Below, piece by piece: positions 17,532 to 26,883 of a stretch of DNA of 64,000 nucleotides. Below the pieces are notes generated by a model. The model made no database searches, was not told the origin of the DNA, and saw nothing but the letters and a program-made list of their open reading frames with translations. This stretch comes from an uncultured Pedobacter sp. (GTDB taxonomy: Bacteria > Bacteroidota > Bacteroidia > Sphingobacteriales > Sphingobacteriaceae): contig NZ_CAJYOJ010000010.1 in NCBI RefSeq assembly GCF_913776295.1, forward strand, positions 48,079 through 112,078, in the 5' to 3' direction. The position numbers and the translations under genes are program-made. The stretch's first letter is position 1, and every line of letters begins with the position of its first letter.

Positions 17532-19997
17532 TTATTTGGTCTCAATCGGTAATACCGCAGCTTTTAAACCTTTAGCAGAAACACTTAGATTTAATTTTCC
17601 AGCTTGCTCTGTTGATTGAACGGTAATGACCAGTTTACCTTTGAAAGCCTTCATTTTTGGCAGGTGAAACAATTCCAAACTGGTCGGATCGCCATTGGCC
17701 ACAGCTTTATATGTTCCGTTTCCGGTAACTTTAAAAGCTAAGCTATTATCTGCGTCAGGGCATACGGTACCATTGGCATCTACCACACTTGCCGTAATAT
17801 AAGCCAGATCCTTTCCATCAGCCTTCAAAGTCTTACGATCTGAATCCAAAACAATATGATGCGGCTTGCCTGCTGTTTTAACGCTTTGTTCGGCAACAGG
17901 TTTACCATTTTCGTCGTAAGCAATCACCTTGATTTCTCCGGGTTCGTATTTTACATTGTTCCACATTAACCGATACCTGCTGGTACTCGTCGCTTTATTT
18001 TTGCTTTGCCTGCCCTGGCTTTTGTTGTTAACAAACAATTCTGCCGATGGATAATTGGTATAGGCAAACACCGGGGTAACCTGTCCCTCGCGACCAGGGA
18101 AAGTCCAGTGTGGCACAATATGCAGGGTGGGTTTTTCAGGATTCCATTTGCTCCTGTAAAGGTAAAAACGATCCTTCGGGATACCTGCCAGATCAATAAT
18201 CCCAAAATAGGAGCTGTGCGACGGCCATTTTTCATCATAAGGCGTAGGTTCTCCCAAATAATCAAAACCTGTCCAAACAAATTCGCCGATTACATATTTC
18301 AGTGAATCCTGCATCATAAACTCGTCGTCAGGAATCTGCGACCAGTTACAATATTCCAGATCATATGATGAACTTTGATTGTCATCGTACATTTTCATTT
18401 TCTGCGGCACTACAGGGAATTTATACACCCCTCTGGAGCTAACGGTAGAGGCAGTTTCAGATCCTAAAATCATTCCTTGCGGCAAGCGTTTGTACGCCTC
18501 GCCATACCAGAATGGTTTATAATTAAAGCCTGGAATATCCAACACCGAGGCAAAATTATTGTCCAGCCCGTCTTTTATCCTGTCCATACCCGCAGTTACC
18601 GGCCGGGTTGGATCTTCACGGTGGCATATATCCTGTAAAAACTTTAAAATCTTGCCACCCTCTTTCGTCGATTGATCGGGCACTTCGTTTCCGATACTCC
18701 ACATCACCACAGAAGGATTGTTTCTGTTGGCATGGATCATATTTACGATGTCTTTTTCGGCCCACTCATCAAAAAGGTGACTGTACCCATTAGTCACTTT
18801 CGGTGCCTTCCATTCATCAAAAGACTCTACCATGAGCATAAATCCCATTTCGTCGCATAATTTTACCAGCTCGGGCGCAGGCATATTGTGCGAAGTCCTG
18901 ATGGCATCGCAACCCATATCTTTTAATAATACAAGCTGCCTACGCAGGGCAGCAACATTAATGGCGGCTCCAAGTGGACCTAAATCGTGGTGGTTGCAAA
19001 CACCTTTAAATTTGCGGTAAACACCATTTAGCGAGAAACCTTTTTCAGCTTCGTATTTAATGGAACGGATACCAAAAGTGGTGGTATATTCATCTTTCAA
19101 ACTGTTTCCTGCATATAGTTTTGTTACGGCAGCATATAGGTTTGGCGTTTCCGGCGACCATAGTTCAGGTTTTCTAACTATCAAATCCTGCTCAAACTCG
19201 TTCAAATCACCTTCATTCAAGGTTTTGGTTGCTGAGGCTACCGTTTCACCTTTTGCATTTTTTATAGTGGTTTGCAGGCTCAAACCAGAATAGTTTCCGC
19301 TTATTGAATTGACCTGAGTTTTTATTTTCACACGCGCAAAATCTTTATTGATTATGGGGGTGGTGATATAAGTGCCCCAAACCGGAATGCTTATGTCGTC
19401 GGTAATGATAATATGCACATTCCGGTATAAACCCGCGCCAGGATACCAGCGAGAGGCTTCAGGCAAATTTTCCAGGCCGATGGCGAGTGTATTTTTGCCA
19501 ACTTTCATTTTGTCGGTGATATCAATTGAAAAAGAATTATAGCCATACGCCCAGTGTCCAACAGCCTCTCCGTTTAAGAACACTTTTGGGTAACTCATGG
19601 CACCATCAATTAGTATTACTGCTTTTTTACCTTTTGTAAAAGCAGGTGCAACAAAAGTATTGCGGTACCAGGCCTTGCCAACAAAAGGCAAACCACCTGT
19701 TCTTCCTGTTTTTAATGATGCCGTTTGCTCGCCATTTTGTACAATCTGTACGTTCTGGCTATCGTTGTTGCCATCAAATGGGCCTTTTATGGCCCAATCA
19801 TGCGGTATACATACCGTTTCCCACTTGTTGTCATCAAAAGCAGGATTTACGGCTTCAGGAAAATCACCTTTGCTAAACTTCCAGTTTCTTTCCAGCAGGT
19901 ATTCTGTCCTGCCCTGTCCTTGTACTGTTCCACAGAACAGCACAGCTAATAATAAAATGGATAAACCCCGATATAACGTTATTTTAATTGCATTCAT
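17532..19997 (-). CDS. glycoside hydrolase family 2 (beta-galactosidase-like), exported
   Basis: The ATG at 19997 gives 821 residues with a signal peptide ending near GTVQGQG; a TTG two codons upstream is possible but adds nothing. The order is sugar-binding jelly roll (residues 30-180), immunoglobulin-like domain, TIM barrel and C-terminal beta domains (DUF4982-like). The acid/base is Glu438 in SIGNEVPDQ, and the nucleophile is Glu514 in GSETAST. GH2 enzymes release terminal beta-linked galactose, glucuronate or mannose; the CNHHDLGPLG and RTSHNMP motifs favour the beta-galactosidase-like branch. It is divergent from the GH78 gene at 20305, with about 300 bases between them. Substrate remains unproven. 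Confidence 0.93.
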   Translation of the reverse strand: MNAIKITLYRGLSILLLAVLFCGTVQGQGRTEYLLERNWKFSKGDFPEAVNPAFDDNKWETVCIPHDWAIKGPFDGNNDSQNVQIVQNGEQTASLKTGRTGGLPFVGKAWYRNTFVAPAFTKGKKAVILIDGAMSYPKVFLNGEAVGHWAYGYNSFSIDITDKMKVGKNTLAIGLENLPEASRWYPGAGLYRNVHIIITDDISIPVWGTYITTPIINKDFARVKIKTQVNSISGNYSGLSLQTTIKNAKGETVASATKTLNEGDLNEFEQDLIVRKPELWSPETPNLYAAVTKLYAGNSLKDEYTTTFGIRSIKYEAEKGFSLNGVYRKFKGVCNHHDLGPLGAAINVAALRRQLVLLKDMGCDAIRTSHNMPAPELVKLCDEMGFMLMVESFDEWKAPKVTNGYSHLFDEWAEKDIVNMIHANRNNPSVVMWSIGNEVPDQSTKEGGKILKFLQDICHREDPTRPVTAGMDRIKDGLDNNFASVLDIPGFNYKPFWYGEAYKRLPQGMILGSETASTVSSRGVYKFPVVPQKMKMYDDNQSSSYDLEYCNWSQIPDDEFMMQDSLKYVIGEFVWTGFDYLGEPTPYDEKWPSHSSYFGIIDLAGIPKDRFYLYRSKWNPEKPTLHIVPHWTFPGREGQVTPVFAYTNYPSAELFVNNKSQGRQSKNKATSTSRYRLMWNNVKYEPGEIKVIAYDENGKPVAEQSVKTAGKPHHIVLDSDRKTLKADGKDLAYITASVVDANGTVCPDADNSLAFKVTGNGTYKAVANGDPTSLELFHLPKMKAFKGKLVITVQSTEQAGKLNLSVSAKGLKAAVLPIETK

Positions 19998-20304
19998 CCT
20001 CAAATCTAAATGTTAAAACAGTGCTCAACAACTTAGGGAATGAACAGGTTAAAATAAGCCAATAAATGGTTTAATTTTAATTGGTTTGCTTCAGTGGCCT
20101 GATTCATTTCAGATTAATAATCAAAATTTTACACTAAGCAAAACATTAAACAGAACTTGTTTTGGACTATAATTACCGATATTGAGCAGCAAAAAATACA
20201 GGTAAACAGTAAAGGACAGTTGGGGCACTAATTTTAATTATTATTGGACTCAATAAATAGCGAAACGTTTTGTTTGCCTGTTATTCTTTATTATCTAGTT
20301 CCAT

Positions 20305-22977
20305 ATGTACGTAACCAAATCAACTTTATTAAACCAATTCTTTGTTTTTATACTGCTTTTTTCGGGCGCTCAATCGGTAAAGGCAACTGAAATTATCAAG
20401 TTAAAATGCGAACATTTAATTAATCCCATTGGCATTGACATTCCAAATCCACGCCTATCGTGGATAATGGACGATGACCGTAAAGGTGCACTACAGAAGG
20501 CTTATCGAATTACAGTTGGTACCGATTCTTTACAGCTTAAAGGCAAAACAAATATACAATGGGATACGGATCAGGTAAATTCAGGCAACAATTTAGCTAC
20601 CTATAAAGGCAGGCCATTAATGCCATTCACCAAATATTTCTGGAAAGTAGATGTTTTAGATCAAAATGATAAGCTCATCTCATCAAAAATCTTAAGTTTT
20701 GAAACGGGCATGATGGGTGCTGAAAACTGGAAAGGAACCTGGATTAGCGACGGAAATGATATCAATACCCGCCCGGCACCATATTTTAGAAATGTATTTG
20801 AATCTGCAAAGCAGATAAAATCTGCTAGGGTCTATATGGTAGCTGCAGGTTTATATGAGCTCTATTTGAACGGAAAAAAAGTTGGCAATCACCGCTTAGA
20901 CCCCATGTACACGCGTTTTGACAGAAAAAATCTATATGTTACTTATGATGTAACATCCAACATCATGCAGGGTAAAAATGCCATTGGCGTTATTCTGGGA
21001 AATGGTTGGTATAACCACCAGGCCATGGCCGTTTGGAATTTTGATAAAGCACCCTGGAGGGCCAGACCGGCATTTTGCTTAAATTTAAGAATTACCTATA
21101 CCGATGGTACAATTGAGACCATCACCTCCGGAAGTACCTGGAAAACCAGTTTAGGGCCAATCATTTCTAATAATATTTATACTGCCGAACATTATGATGC
21201 GAGACTGGAGCAAAAAGGGTGGAATAAAGTTGATTTTGATGATGCAAAATGGCATGGAATAAACCTAAGGGCGGCCCCATCAAAAAATATTGTTGCCCAA
21301 ACCATGCATCCTATCCGTAATGTGGAGGAAATAAAAGCCAAAAGCCTGCGTAAGTTTAATGACACCGTTTACCTGTATGATTTGGGAAGGAACATTGCCG
21401 GAGTGAGTAAAATAAAGGTTTCAGGCAAAAAAGGTACTGTGATTAAACTTAAACATGCAGAGCGCTTATCTGCAAACGGTCGGGCAAACTTATCCAACAT
21501 TGATGTTTATTACCGCCCTAAAGATGATACCGACCCTTTCCAAACCGATATTGTTATACTAAATGGAAATGGCGAAGAAGAATTTATGCCTTTGTTTAAT
21601 TATAAAGGCTTTCAATACGTAGAAATTACCTCAAGTGAGCCTATTAAGTTAGAAAAGACAAGCTTAGTGGCTTATTTTATGCATAGCGATGTACCCGCTA
21701 TTGGAGAAATAGCTTCTTCAAATCCGCTGATTGATAAAATTTGGTGGGCAACGAACAATTCTTATTTATCGAATTTATTTGGCCTCCCTACTGACTGTCC
21801 GCAAAGAGAAAAAAATGGCTGGACCGGAGATGGACACTTTGCCGTAGAAACCGGCTTGTATAATTTTGATGCTTTAACTGTTTACGAAAAATGGTTAGGT
21901 GACCACCGTGATGAACAACAACCAAATGGCGTTTTGCCCGATATTATTCCTACCAGCGGATGGGGCTACGGCACAGCTAATGGAACCGACTGGACCAGTA
22001 CCATTGCCATTGTTCCATGGAATATTTATATGTTTTACGGTGATCCAAAAACACTGGCTGATAATTATAACCACATCAAACAGTATGTTGATTATGTAAA
22101 CAGCATCAGTAAAGATGGTTTAACTACCTTTGGACGGGGAGATTGGGTGCCTGTCAAATCTACTTCCAACTTAGAATATACCTCATCCGTTTATTTTTAT
22201 GTGGATGCTGATATTTTAGCTAAAACCGCTAAATTATTTGATAAGCAAAATGATTATCTCATTTATAGTGCCCTGGCTAATAAGATTAAAAAAGCCATTA
22301 ACAGTAAGTATTTTGATGCGGAAAAAGTTAGCTATGGTTCGGGCGTACAAACGGAACTGAGCATGGCTTTGCAATGGAATATTGTAGAAGATCAATACCG
22401 GTTGAAATTGGCCGAAAACCTGGCTAAACGTGTTGCGGCTGATGGCATGCATATTGATGTAGGCGTTTTGGGCGCTAAAGCTGTTTTGAATGCCTTAAGT
22501 GATAACGGGCAGGCAGAAACAGCCTATAAACTGGCTGCACAAGACACTTACCCGGGTTGGGGCTGGTGGATCGCCAATGGTGCAACAACGCTTCATGAAA
22601 ACTGGGATATGCAGGCTACCAGGGATATTTCTGATAACCACATGATGTTTGGCGAAATTGGTGGATGGTTTTTTAAAGGAATAGGTGGAATAAAAATTGA
22701 TGAGCAGCAACCTGGTTTTAAAAACATTTTATTGCAACCACACTTTGTTGAAGGATTAACACATTTTACAGTGAGCCATGAGAGTCCATATGGCACCATT
22801 CTATCCTCATGGAAAAGAAATGCAAAGGGTATTAAATACGAGGTAAAAATCCCGGCCAATTCAAGCGCCAGTATCACCATTCCGGACATAGCAGGCAAGA
22901 AAGCTTACTTAAATGGAAAAGTGGTTAACAATAGGCTCAATAGGCCAGCCGGCAGTTACGTTTTTGAAATCAGATAA
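20305..22977 (+). CDS. glycoside hydrolase family 78 (alpha-L-rhamnosidase), exported
   Basis: The 890-residue protein has a signal peptide and the family start LKCEHLINPIGID followed by PRLSW. N-terminal beta domains lead to an (alpha/alpha)6 barrel from about residue 470. The conserved active-site stretch DCPQREKNGWTGDG lies at 497-510 and holds the acidic residues typical of GH78. A C-terminal beta sandwich (VEGLTHFTVSHESPYG) closes it. The enzyme cleaves terminal alpha-L-rhamnose from pectic side chains, bacterial polysaccharides or plant glycosides. Together with the GH2 enzyme and the susC operon it defines the locus as one for a rhamnose-bearing glycan. Confidence 0.95.
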   Translation: MYVTKSTLLNQFFVFILLFSGAQSVKATEIIKLKCEHLINPIGIDIPNPRLSWIMDDDRKGALQKAYRITVGTDSLQLKGKTNIQWDTDQVNSGNNLATYKGRPLMPFTKYFWKVDVLDQNDKLISSKILSFETGMMGAENWKGTWISDGNDINTRPAPYFRNVFESAKQIKSARVYMVAAGLYELYLNGKKVGNHRLDPMYTRFDRKNLYVTYDVTSNIMQGKNAIGVILGNGWYNHQAMAVWNFDKAPWRARPAFCLNLRITYTDGTIETITSGSTWKTSLGPIISNNIYTAEHYDARLEQKGWNKVDFDDAKWHGINLRAAPSKNIVAQTMHPIRNVEEIKAKSLRKFNDTVYLYDLGRNIAGVSKIKVSGKKGTVIKLKHAERLSANGRANLSNIDVYYRPKDDTDPFQTDIVILNGNGEEEFMPLFNYKGFQYVEITSSEPIKLEKTSLVAYFMHSDVPAIGEIASSNPLIDKIWWATNNSYLSNLFGLPTDCPQREKNGWTGDGHFAVETGLYNFDALTVYEKWLGDHRDEQQPNGVLPDIIPTSGWGYGTANGTDWTSTIAIVPWNIYMFYGDPKTLADNYNHIKQYVDYVNSISKDGLTTFGRGDWVPVKSTSNLEYTSSVYFYVDADILAKTAKLFDKQNDYLIYSALANKIKKAINSKYFDAEKVSYGSGVQTELSMALQWNIVEDQYRLKLAENLAKRVAADGMHIDVGVLGAKAVLNALSDNGQAETAYKLAAQDTYPGWGWWIANGATTLHENWDMQATRDISDNHMMFGEIGGWFFKGIGGIKIDEQQPGFKNILLQPHFVEGLTHFTVSHESPYGTILSSWKRNAKGIKYEVKIPANSSASITIPDIAGKKAYLNGKVVNNRLNRPAGSYVFEIR

Positions 22978-23061
22978 TAAAATGTTGGCTTTATTTGATG
23001 TACATGAAATAACATCTACATGCAAATCTTTTTTTAATGATATTTCAATCTGTGATTCTGA

Positions 23062-23096
23062 TAAAAAAACCATCTAAAACTTTCGCTACAGATGGC
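23062..23096 (-). terminator. rho-independent terminator for the gene at 23116
   Basis: Read on the minus strand, CCATCT and AGATGG form the stem and seven T follow. It lies 20 bases past the stop codon of the minus-strand gene. Confidence 0.8.
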
Positions 23097-23115
23097 TAGT
23101 TTAATTAGGGCAAAA

Positions 23116-23706
23116 TTATTTGGTTAGCGCCAGTATCTTTTCGTGTTCAGCTTCTATCAATTGACTGTAGAACTTCCAGTCGATATTCGGATTTCTCATT
23201 GCAGCCACTGATATCGTTTTCGTTTTATCTTTCTGATTGGCAACATACATTTTTTTAAAATCTCTCAAGGTCACTCTCATTCCGCGGAGAATTGCAAAAA
23301 ATCTGCGATCATATAACACAATTTTATTCTTATTTCTTTTACCAGACCTATATTCATCATTGGATGCGTCGCTATAGGCTTTCTGAAGTTTATCAAGAAC
23401 TTTTAGCCTGTCGCTGATGTTTTTCAACGACTCTTCCGAGAGCTCCATGTCTTTAATACCAACAATCTCTTTTTCATCAGTCAAGACCGTAACACCTTCA
23501 ATATTTATTTCGTGCTTACCCTCTCTAGAAAACAAGTAGACAGAAGGAGGCAGATTATCTATATCAAACGAATCGAGTTTCAACAGGTTTTTATTGAAAT
23601 TTATACGGGTAGCCGATAACATGTCGGAAGACAATGGCTTAACAATTTGAGCTTTAGCGCTATTCATTAATAATGATAACACAATGATTTTAAGAGCGTT
23701 GTTCAT
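23116..23706 (-). CDS. exported protein of unknown function
   Basis: The 196-residue product has a short signal peptide (KIIVLSLLMNSAKAQ). The rest is mixed alpha/beta with a charged helical centre (residues 85-125, many Lys/Asp/Glu) and no motif I recognise. It stands alone between GH78 and the tRNA, with its own terminator. The function is unknown. Confidence 0.75.
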   Translation of the reverse strand: MNNALKIIVLSLLMNSAKAQIVKPLSSDMLSATRINFNKNLLKLDSFDIDNLPPSVYLFSREGKHEINIEGVTVLTDEKEIVGIKDMELSEESLKNISDRLKVLDKLQKAYSDASNDEYRSGKRNKNKIVLYDRRFFAILRGMRVTLRDFKKMYVANQKDKTKTISVAAMRNPNIDWKFYSQLIEAEHEKILALTK

Positions 23707-24002
23707 GAAAACAAAATTACTCTTAATTATTTTTTAAAGTTCACTTAACAAAAATAAATCTTTGATATTTATCAACAAACTGCCTTGAAACAGCTAATTA
23801 GCACATTTTAATAATGTAACAAAAACCAAGATAATCGTATTACTTATATGACGTTTTTAGAAACTTTTGGTTTACCTATTATATCCTTACCTCAACTTCG
23901 GATTTGATATCCGAATTGGCTTAGACAATAGTATGAATTCAGGCACCGGAACTCAATTACTTTTTCCAAGTGTAGTGCATCAGTTTCAGGTTTATTAGAA
24001 AC
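23707..24002. other. intergenic region between the exported protein and tRNA-Ala
   Basis: AT-rich; no gene, tRNA or strong structure was seen apart from the tRNA terminator that follows at 24003. Confidence 0.4.
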
Positions 24003-24036
24003 AAAAAAGCCGATTTAACTTAATAAATCGGCTTTT
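24003..24036 (-). terminator. terminator downstream of tRNA-Ala
   Basis: AAAAGCCGATTT at 24005-24016 pairs with AAATCGGCTTTT at 24025-24036. On the minus strand the stem ends in a run of T, directly after the tRNA. Confidence 0.85.
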
Positions 24037-24041
24037 AAGGG

Positions 24042-24115
24042 TGGAGAATATCGGATTCGAACCGATCACCTCTTCACTGCCAGCGAAGCGCTCTAGCCAA
24101 ATGAGCTAATCCCCC
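24042..24115 (-). tRNA. tRNA-Ala (anticodon GGC)
   Basis: The 74-base minus-strand sequence folds as a full cloverleaf. The acceptor GGGGGAT pairs with ATTCTCC using G-U pairs, the anticodon loop reads CTGGCAG with GGC in the centre, and the T arm is ATCGG-TTCGAAT-CCGAT. The discriminator is A, and the next genomic bases are CC, so CCA is not fully encoded. Confidence 0.95.
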
Positions 24116-24279
24116 AAATTTTGAATGTTCAACAACCAAAGTAAGAATGATCAAATCGATTATTGAGAATAAGCTTCCAGCTCGAGCAGCAAAAATAGCA
24201 AATACTTTCTCGAATACAAATGATAAATTAAAATTTAATTAATTTTTAAATTTAAAAGCAAAAAGTGCCATCAAACAGA

Positions 24280-24444
24280 TTATCCCAAGAGCTGATCGCA
24301 AAGGATAATTGATAAAAAAAAAAGTACAAATGTGGCAACTAATAACATGATAAAAAACATCATTGCCTTGAAAGCGCTGTCCATATAACACATGGCTACA
24401 ATGGCCAAAAGGTAAATGGGAATAATTACGGCAGCGATAAACAT
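24280..24444 (-). CDS. small hydrophobic membrane protein, possibly frameshifted at a poly-T tract
   Basis: ATG at 24444 opens 54 residues starting MFIAAVIIPIYLLAIVAMCY, then a second hydrophobic stretch (MMFFIMLLVATFVLFFL), so two membrane helices are likely. A run of ten T on the coding strand (24314-24323) lies inside the second helix. With one more T the frame would continue to a stop at 24239 through LRSALGIICLMALFAF, a plausible third helix. The gene may therefore be frameshifted, variable by slippage, or carry a sequencing error. No family was recognised. Confidence 0.45.
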   Translation of the reverse strand: MFIAAVIIPIYLLAIVAMCYMDSAFKAMMFFIMLLVATFVLFFLSIILCDQLLG

Positions 24445-24514
24445 TTACGAAAATAAATTTCTAATGTTAACCGGGTATAAAATATTTCTTAGGTTTCATA
24501 CGCTAATGTTGAGA

Positions 24515-25159
24515 TTAAAAATATGCCTTCACTCCTGTGTTGCTTAATAGCGCCTGATAGCTATCCACAAACTGGGCAACGTTAAACCCATCCATCAAAG
24601 CATGATTTACATGAATAGAAACCGACATTATTTTTCGTTCATTTTCATCTTTAAGTTTGCCGAAAGATATTTTAGGACAGCTATCCTGATAAGCGTAGTT
24701 CCGGGCATGTGATAAAGAAGTGAAATTTAACCAGGGCAGTGCCGAATAATGGATTACATTTTCTCCCGATGCGGAAGGGATTAAACCAGTGCTGTTTCTT
24801 ACTTTTTCAATTTCCTGATCAGCTGCCATTCTAAAATCTTCAAAATCCTCATAAAAATCCAGGTACCCAAATCCAAAAGTTCCATTGGGGCGGTTGATGG
24901 TGGCCGCAGCATTTATAGTATCATATTTCCAAACTTCACCATTAATAATCCGATACCTAAAAGGCTCTACGCAATTGGCGGCCACCAACGATTTGTGCAG
25001 ATAAAGCAGAAAAAAGGAAACGTTTTGTTCTTTTGCTTCCTTATAGGTAGCGGTACAGTCCAGCTCTACAGTTACACCGAAGAAAGGCTCTTCAAAGGCG
25101 CTAAAAAATTCAAAGTGATCTTTTCTGATCCAGGTGTTTATATTTATTTTTTCTTTCAT
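24515..25159 (-). CDS. chloramphenicol acetyltransferase-like acyltransferase (CAT fold)
   Basis: The 214 residues cover the full length of CAT enzymes (about 215-220). The catalytic region reads IHVNHALMDGFN: His186 and Asp190-Gly191 match the family HHxxxDG motif, and LPWLNFTSLSH matches the substrate-binding PWxxFT segment. The residue before the catalytic His is Asn rather than His, and the usual final His is also Asn, so chloramphenicol may not be its substrate. Such CAT-like proteins in Bacteroidota are not known to give resistance in general. The ATG overlaps the stop of the HAD gene (ATGA), so the two are translated together. Confidence 0.88.
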   Translation of the reverse strand: MKEKININTWIRKDHFEFFSAFEEPFFGVTVELDCTATYKEAKEQNVSFFLLYLHKSLVAANCVEPFRYRIINGEVWKYDTINAAATINRPNGTFGFGYLDFYEDFEDFRMAADQEIEKVRNSTGLIPSASGENVIHYSALPWLNFTSLSHARNYAYQDSCPKISFGKLKDENERKIMSVSIHVNHALMDGFNVAQFVDSYQALLSNTGVKAYF

Positions 25160-25851
25160 TCGATTAATTTGGGTAAAACTTCAGCTAGTGTTTCCATCTG
25201 GTAAAAATTTTCGTGCTCAATGGCATGATCAATATGCTCATGCACCCATGTGGTATGAAATGGGATATGAACGGCATGTCCGCCAATATTCAGCACAGGT
25301 AAAACATCCGATTTTAGGGAATTTCCCAACATTAAAAATGCTTCAGGCTTACAATCCAGGTGTTTGATCAGTTTTTGATAATCTCTTTCCTGTTTATCAC
25401 TCATAATTTCGATATGATGAAAGTAGTGGTCCAGTCCTGATTTGGTCAATTTTCGTTGCTGATCCAATAAATCGCCTTTGGTAGCCAATACCAGTTTGTA
25501 TTTTCCATGTAAGGCTTTCAGTACTTCTTCAACCCCGTCAAGCAGTTCTACCGGTTTATGGAGCATTTCCTGCCCCAGCGCTATCGCTCTGTTGATCACA
25601 ACCGGATCTATTTTACCTCCTGTTATCCTTAGAACAGTTTCGATCATGCTTAATACAAAGCCTTTAATTCCATAACCATAAAGTGGCAGATTGTCAATTT
25701 CTGTTTTATAAAGTTCTGCCAGTACCTGATGATGAGGCATAAAATCTTCCAAAAGCCCTGCAAACTGGTTTTCAGTTTCCCTGAAATAAGGCTCATTTAC
25801 CCAAAGGGTATCATCTGCGTCAAAAGCAATTACGGTAATTTGATTTTTCAT
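25156..25851 (-). CDS. HAD family hydrolase
   Basis: With the ATG at 25851 the protein has 231 residues starting MKNQITVIAFDADDTLW; the longer frame to 25890 adds residues with no similarity. Motif I is DADDTLW, motif II is LATKGD with Thr, and the later MLGNSLKSDV matches motif III/IV. It resembles pyrophosphatase- or YjjG-like HAD phosphatases with a helical cap (residues 20-95). It shares a transcript with the CAT-like gene and diverges from the Crp/Fnr regulator at 25930. Confidence 0.88.
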   Translation of the reverse strand: MKNQITVIAFDADDTLWVNEPYFRETENQFAGLLEDFMPHHQVLAELYKTEIDNLPLYGYGIKGFVLSMIETVLRITGGKIDPVVINRAIALGQEMLHKPVELLDGVEEVLKALHGKYKLVLATKGDLLDQQRKLTKSGLDHYFHHIEIMSDKQERDYQKLIKHLDCKPEAFLMLGNSLKSDVLPVLNIGGHAVHIPFHTTWVHEHIDHAIEHENFYQMETLAEVLPKLIE

Positions 25852-25929
25852 GGTTATGCTTATTTTAGCTTCACAAAAGTAAAGCACCAACTTCCTTTAC
25901 AAAAGGACATTTGTCTCGACTAAATAAAT

Positions 25930-26565
25930 ATGCTACGCACCAATCTTACATTCTTATCCTTTATTGAACGCTTTTGCGCCGAAAATAAAGACGCGGCGGT
26001 TACACTCAAAAACTTTAAAGCAGGATATAGATTTATTGAACAGGGCGAAAAAATCAGCTACATTTATATCATTAAAGACGGAATCAGCAAATGTTTCATT
26101 TCTGAAGAAAACGGTAAAGATTTTATTATCGAGTTTTTAGGCAAGGGCGAAGTGGTTGGAGAACTGGAAGCACTAAAAAAGATCAATTGCCTGTGTAGTA
26201 TAGCTGCAATTAGTGATGTTACGGCCTATGTTATACCTCATCATTTTTTCCTTTCATTAATTAATCAGAATAGCGAGTTCACCACAATCTTATTACAAGA
26301 ACTATCTACCAGGATAATACAAACCAGTACGCGTGCATCATTTCAACAGCTATACACTTTAGAATATGCACTTTTAAAATTACTTAAGTTGCAGGCTGAT
26401 GAGCATATCTCTGTCTCGAAAGAAGACATGGCGGCCTATTTGGGTATCTCAGTAAGGAGTTTTAACCGAAGCTTAAAACAGCTAATAGCTAAAGGAGATT
26501 GTGATACAACTGGCGTTAAAAATACTCTACAGCTAACCAATATGAAAAAGCTACTGGAAAATTAA
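25930..26565 (+). CDS. Crp/Fnr family transcriptional regulator
   Basis: The 211 residues form a cyclic-nucleotide-binding-like beta barrel (residues 25-120, with FIEQGEKISYIYIIKDG and GKGEVVGELEAL), a long dimer helix, and a C-terminal winged helix-turn-helix (SKEDMAAYLGISVRSFNRSLKQL). There are no clustered Cys residues for an iron-sulfur site, so it is more like Crp-type sensors. The ligand is unknown. It is divergent from the HAD/CAT pair, 78 bases from the HAD start, and is a fair candidate for its regulator. Confidence 0.85.
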   Translation: MLRTNLTFLSFIERFCAENKDAAVTLKNFKAGYRFIEQGEKISYIYIIKDGISKCFISEENGKDFIIEFLGKGEVVGELEALKKINCLCSIAAISDVTAYVIPHHFFLSLINQNSEFTTILLQELSTRIIQTSTRASFQQLYTLEYALLKLLKLQADEHISVSKEDMAAYLGISVRSFNRSLKQLIAKGDCDTTGVKNTLQLTNMKKLLEN

Positions 26566-26883
26566 AAAGCCGGGTATTTTTGGTATAATTATTGTAATCA
26601 GGTAATTTTGTAACTCATTGTAACGTTTTCCAGTTTGGGATCGTTTAAGTAATTGAAATTAAGCAGCCACTATTTTTCGGGCAACATTACGCACAAAAAC
26701 CACATACAAATGAAAAATAATTACGACCAATATAACTTGAGATTTCCAAGTTAATCGATATATTGAAGTACACCTACGATACATAGACTACACTTCAACG
26801 AGAGGATATCCTTAATTATCATTGAAATAACGCATAGTGCAAACAAACTATGCCATTACATTGATTCAACCAATCTTAATCAC
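26566..26883. other. intergenic region
   Basis: AT-rich spacer of 318 bases. Apart from one 14-codon frame I see no gene and no convincing terminator. Confidence 0.4.

Noticed and set aside
19597..20016. 139-codon frame antisense to the GH2 gene
   Set aside because: The GH2 protein on the other strand is unmistakable, and the antisense frame shows no family features.
24515..25159. A true chloramphenicol resistance gene
   Set aside because: Two family His residues near the active site are replaced and the gene is coupled to a HAD hydrolase; resistance cannot be claimed.
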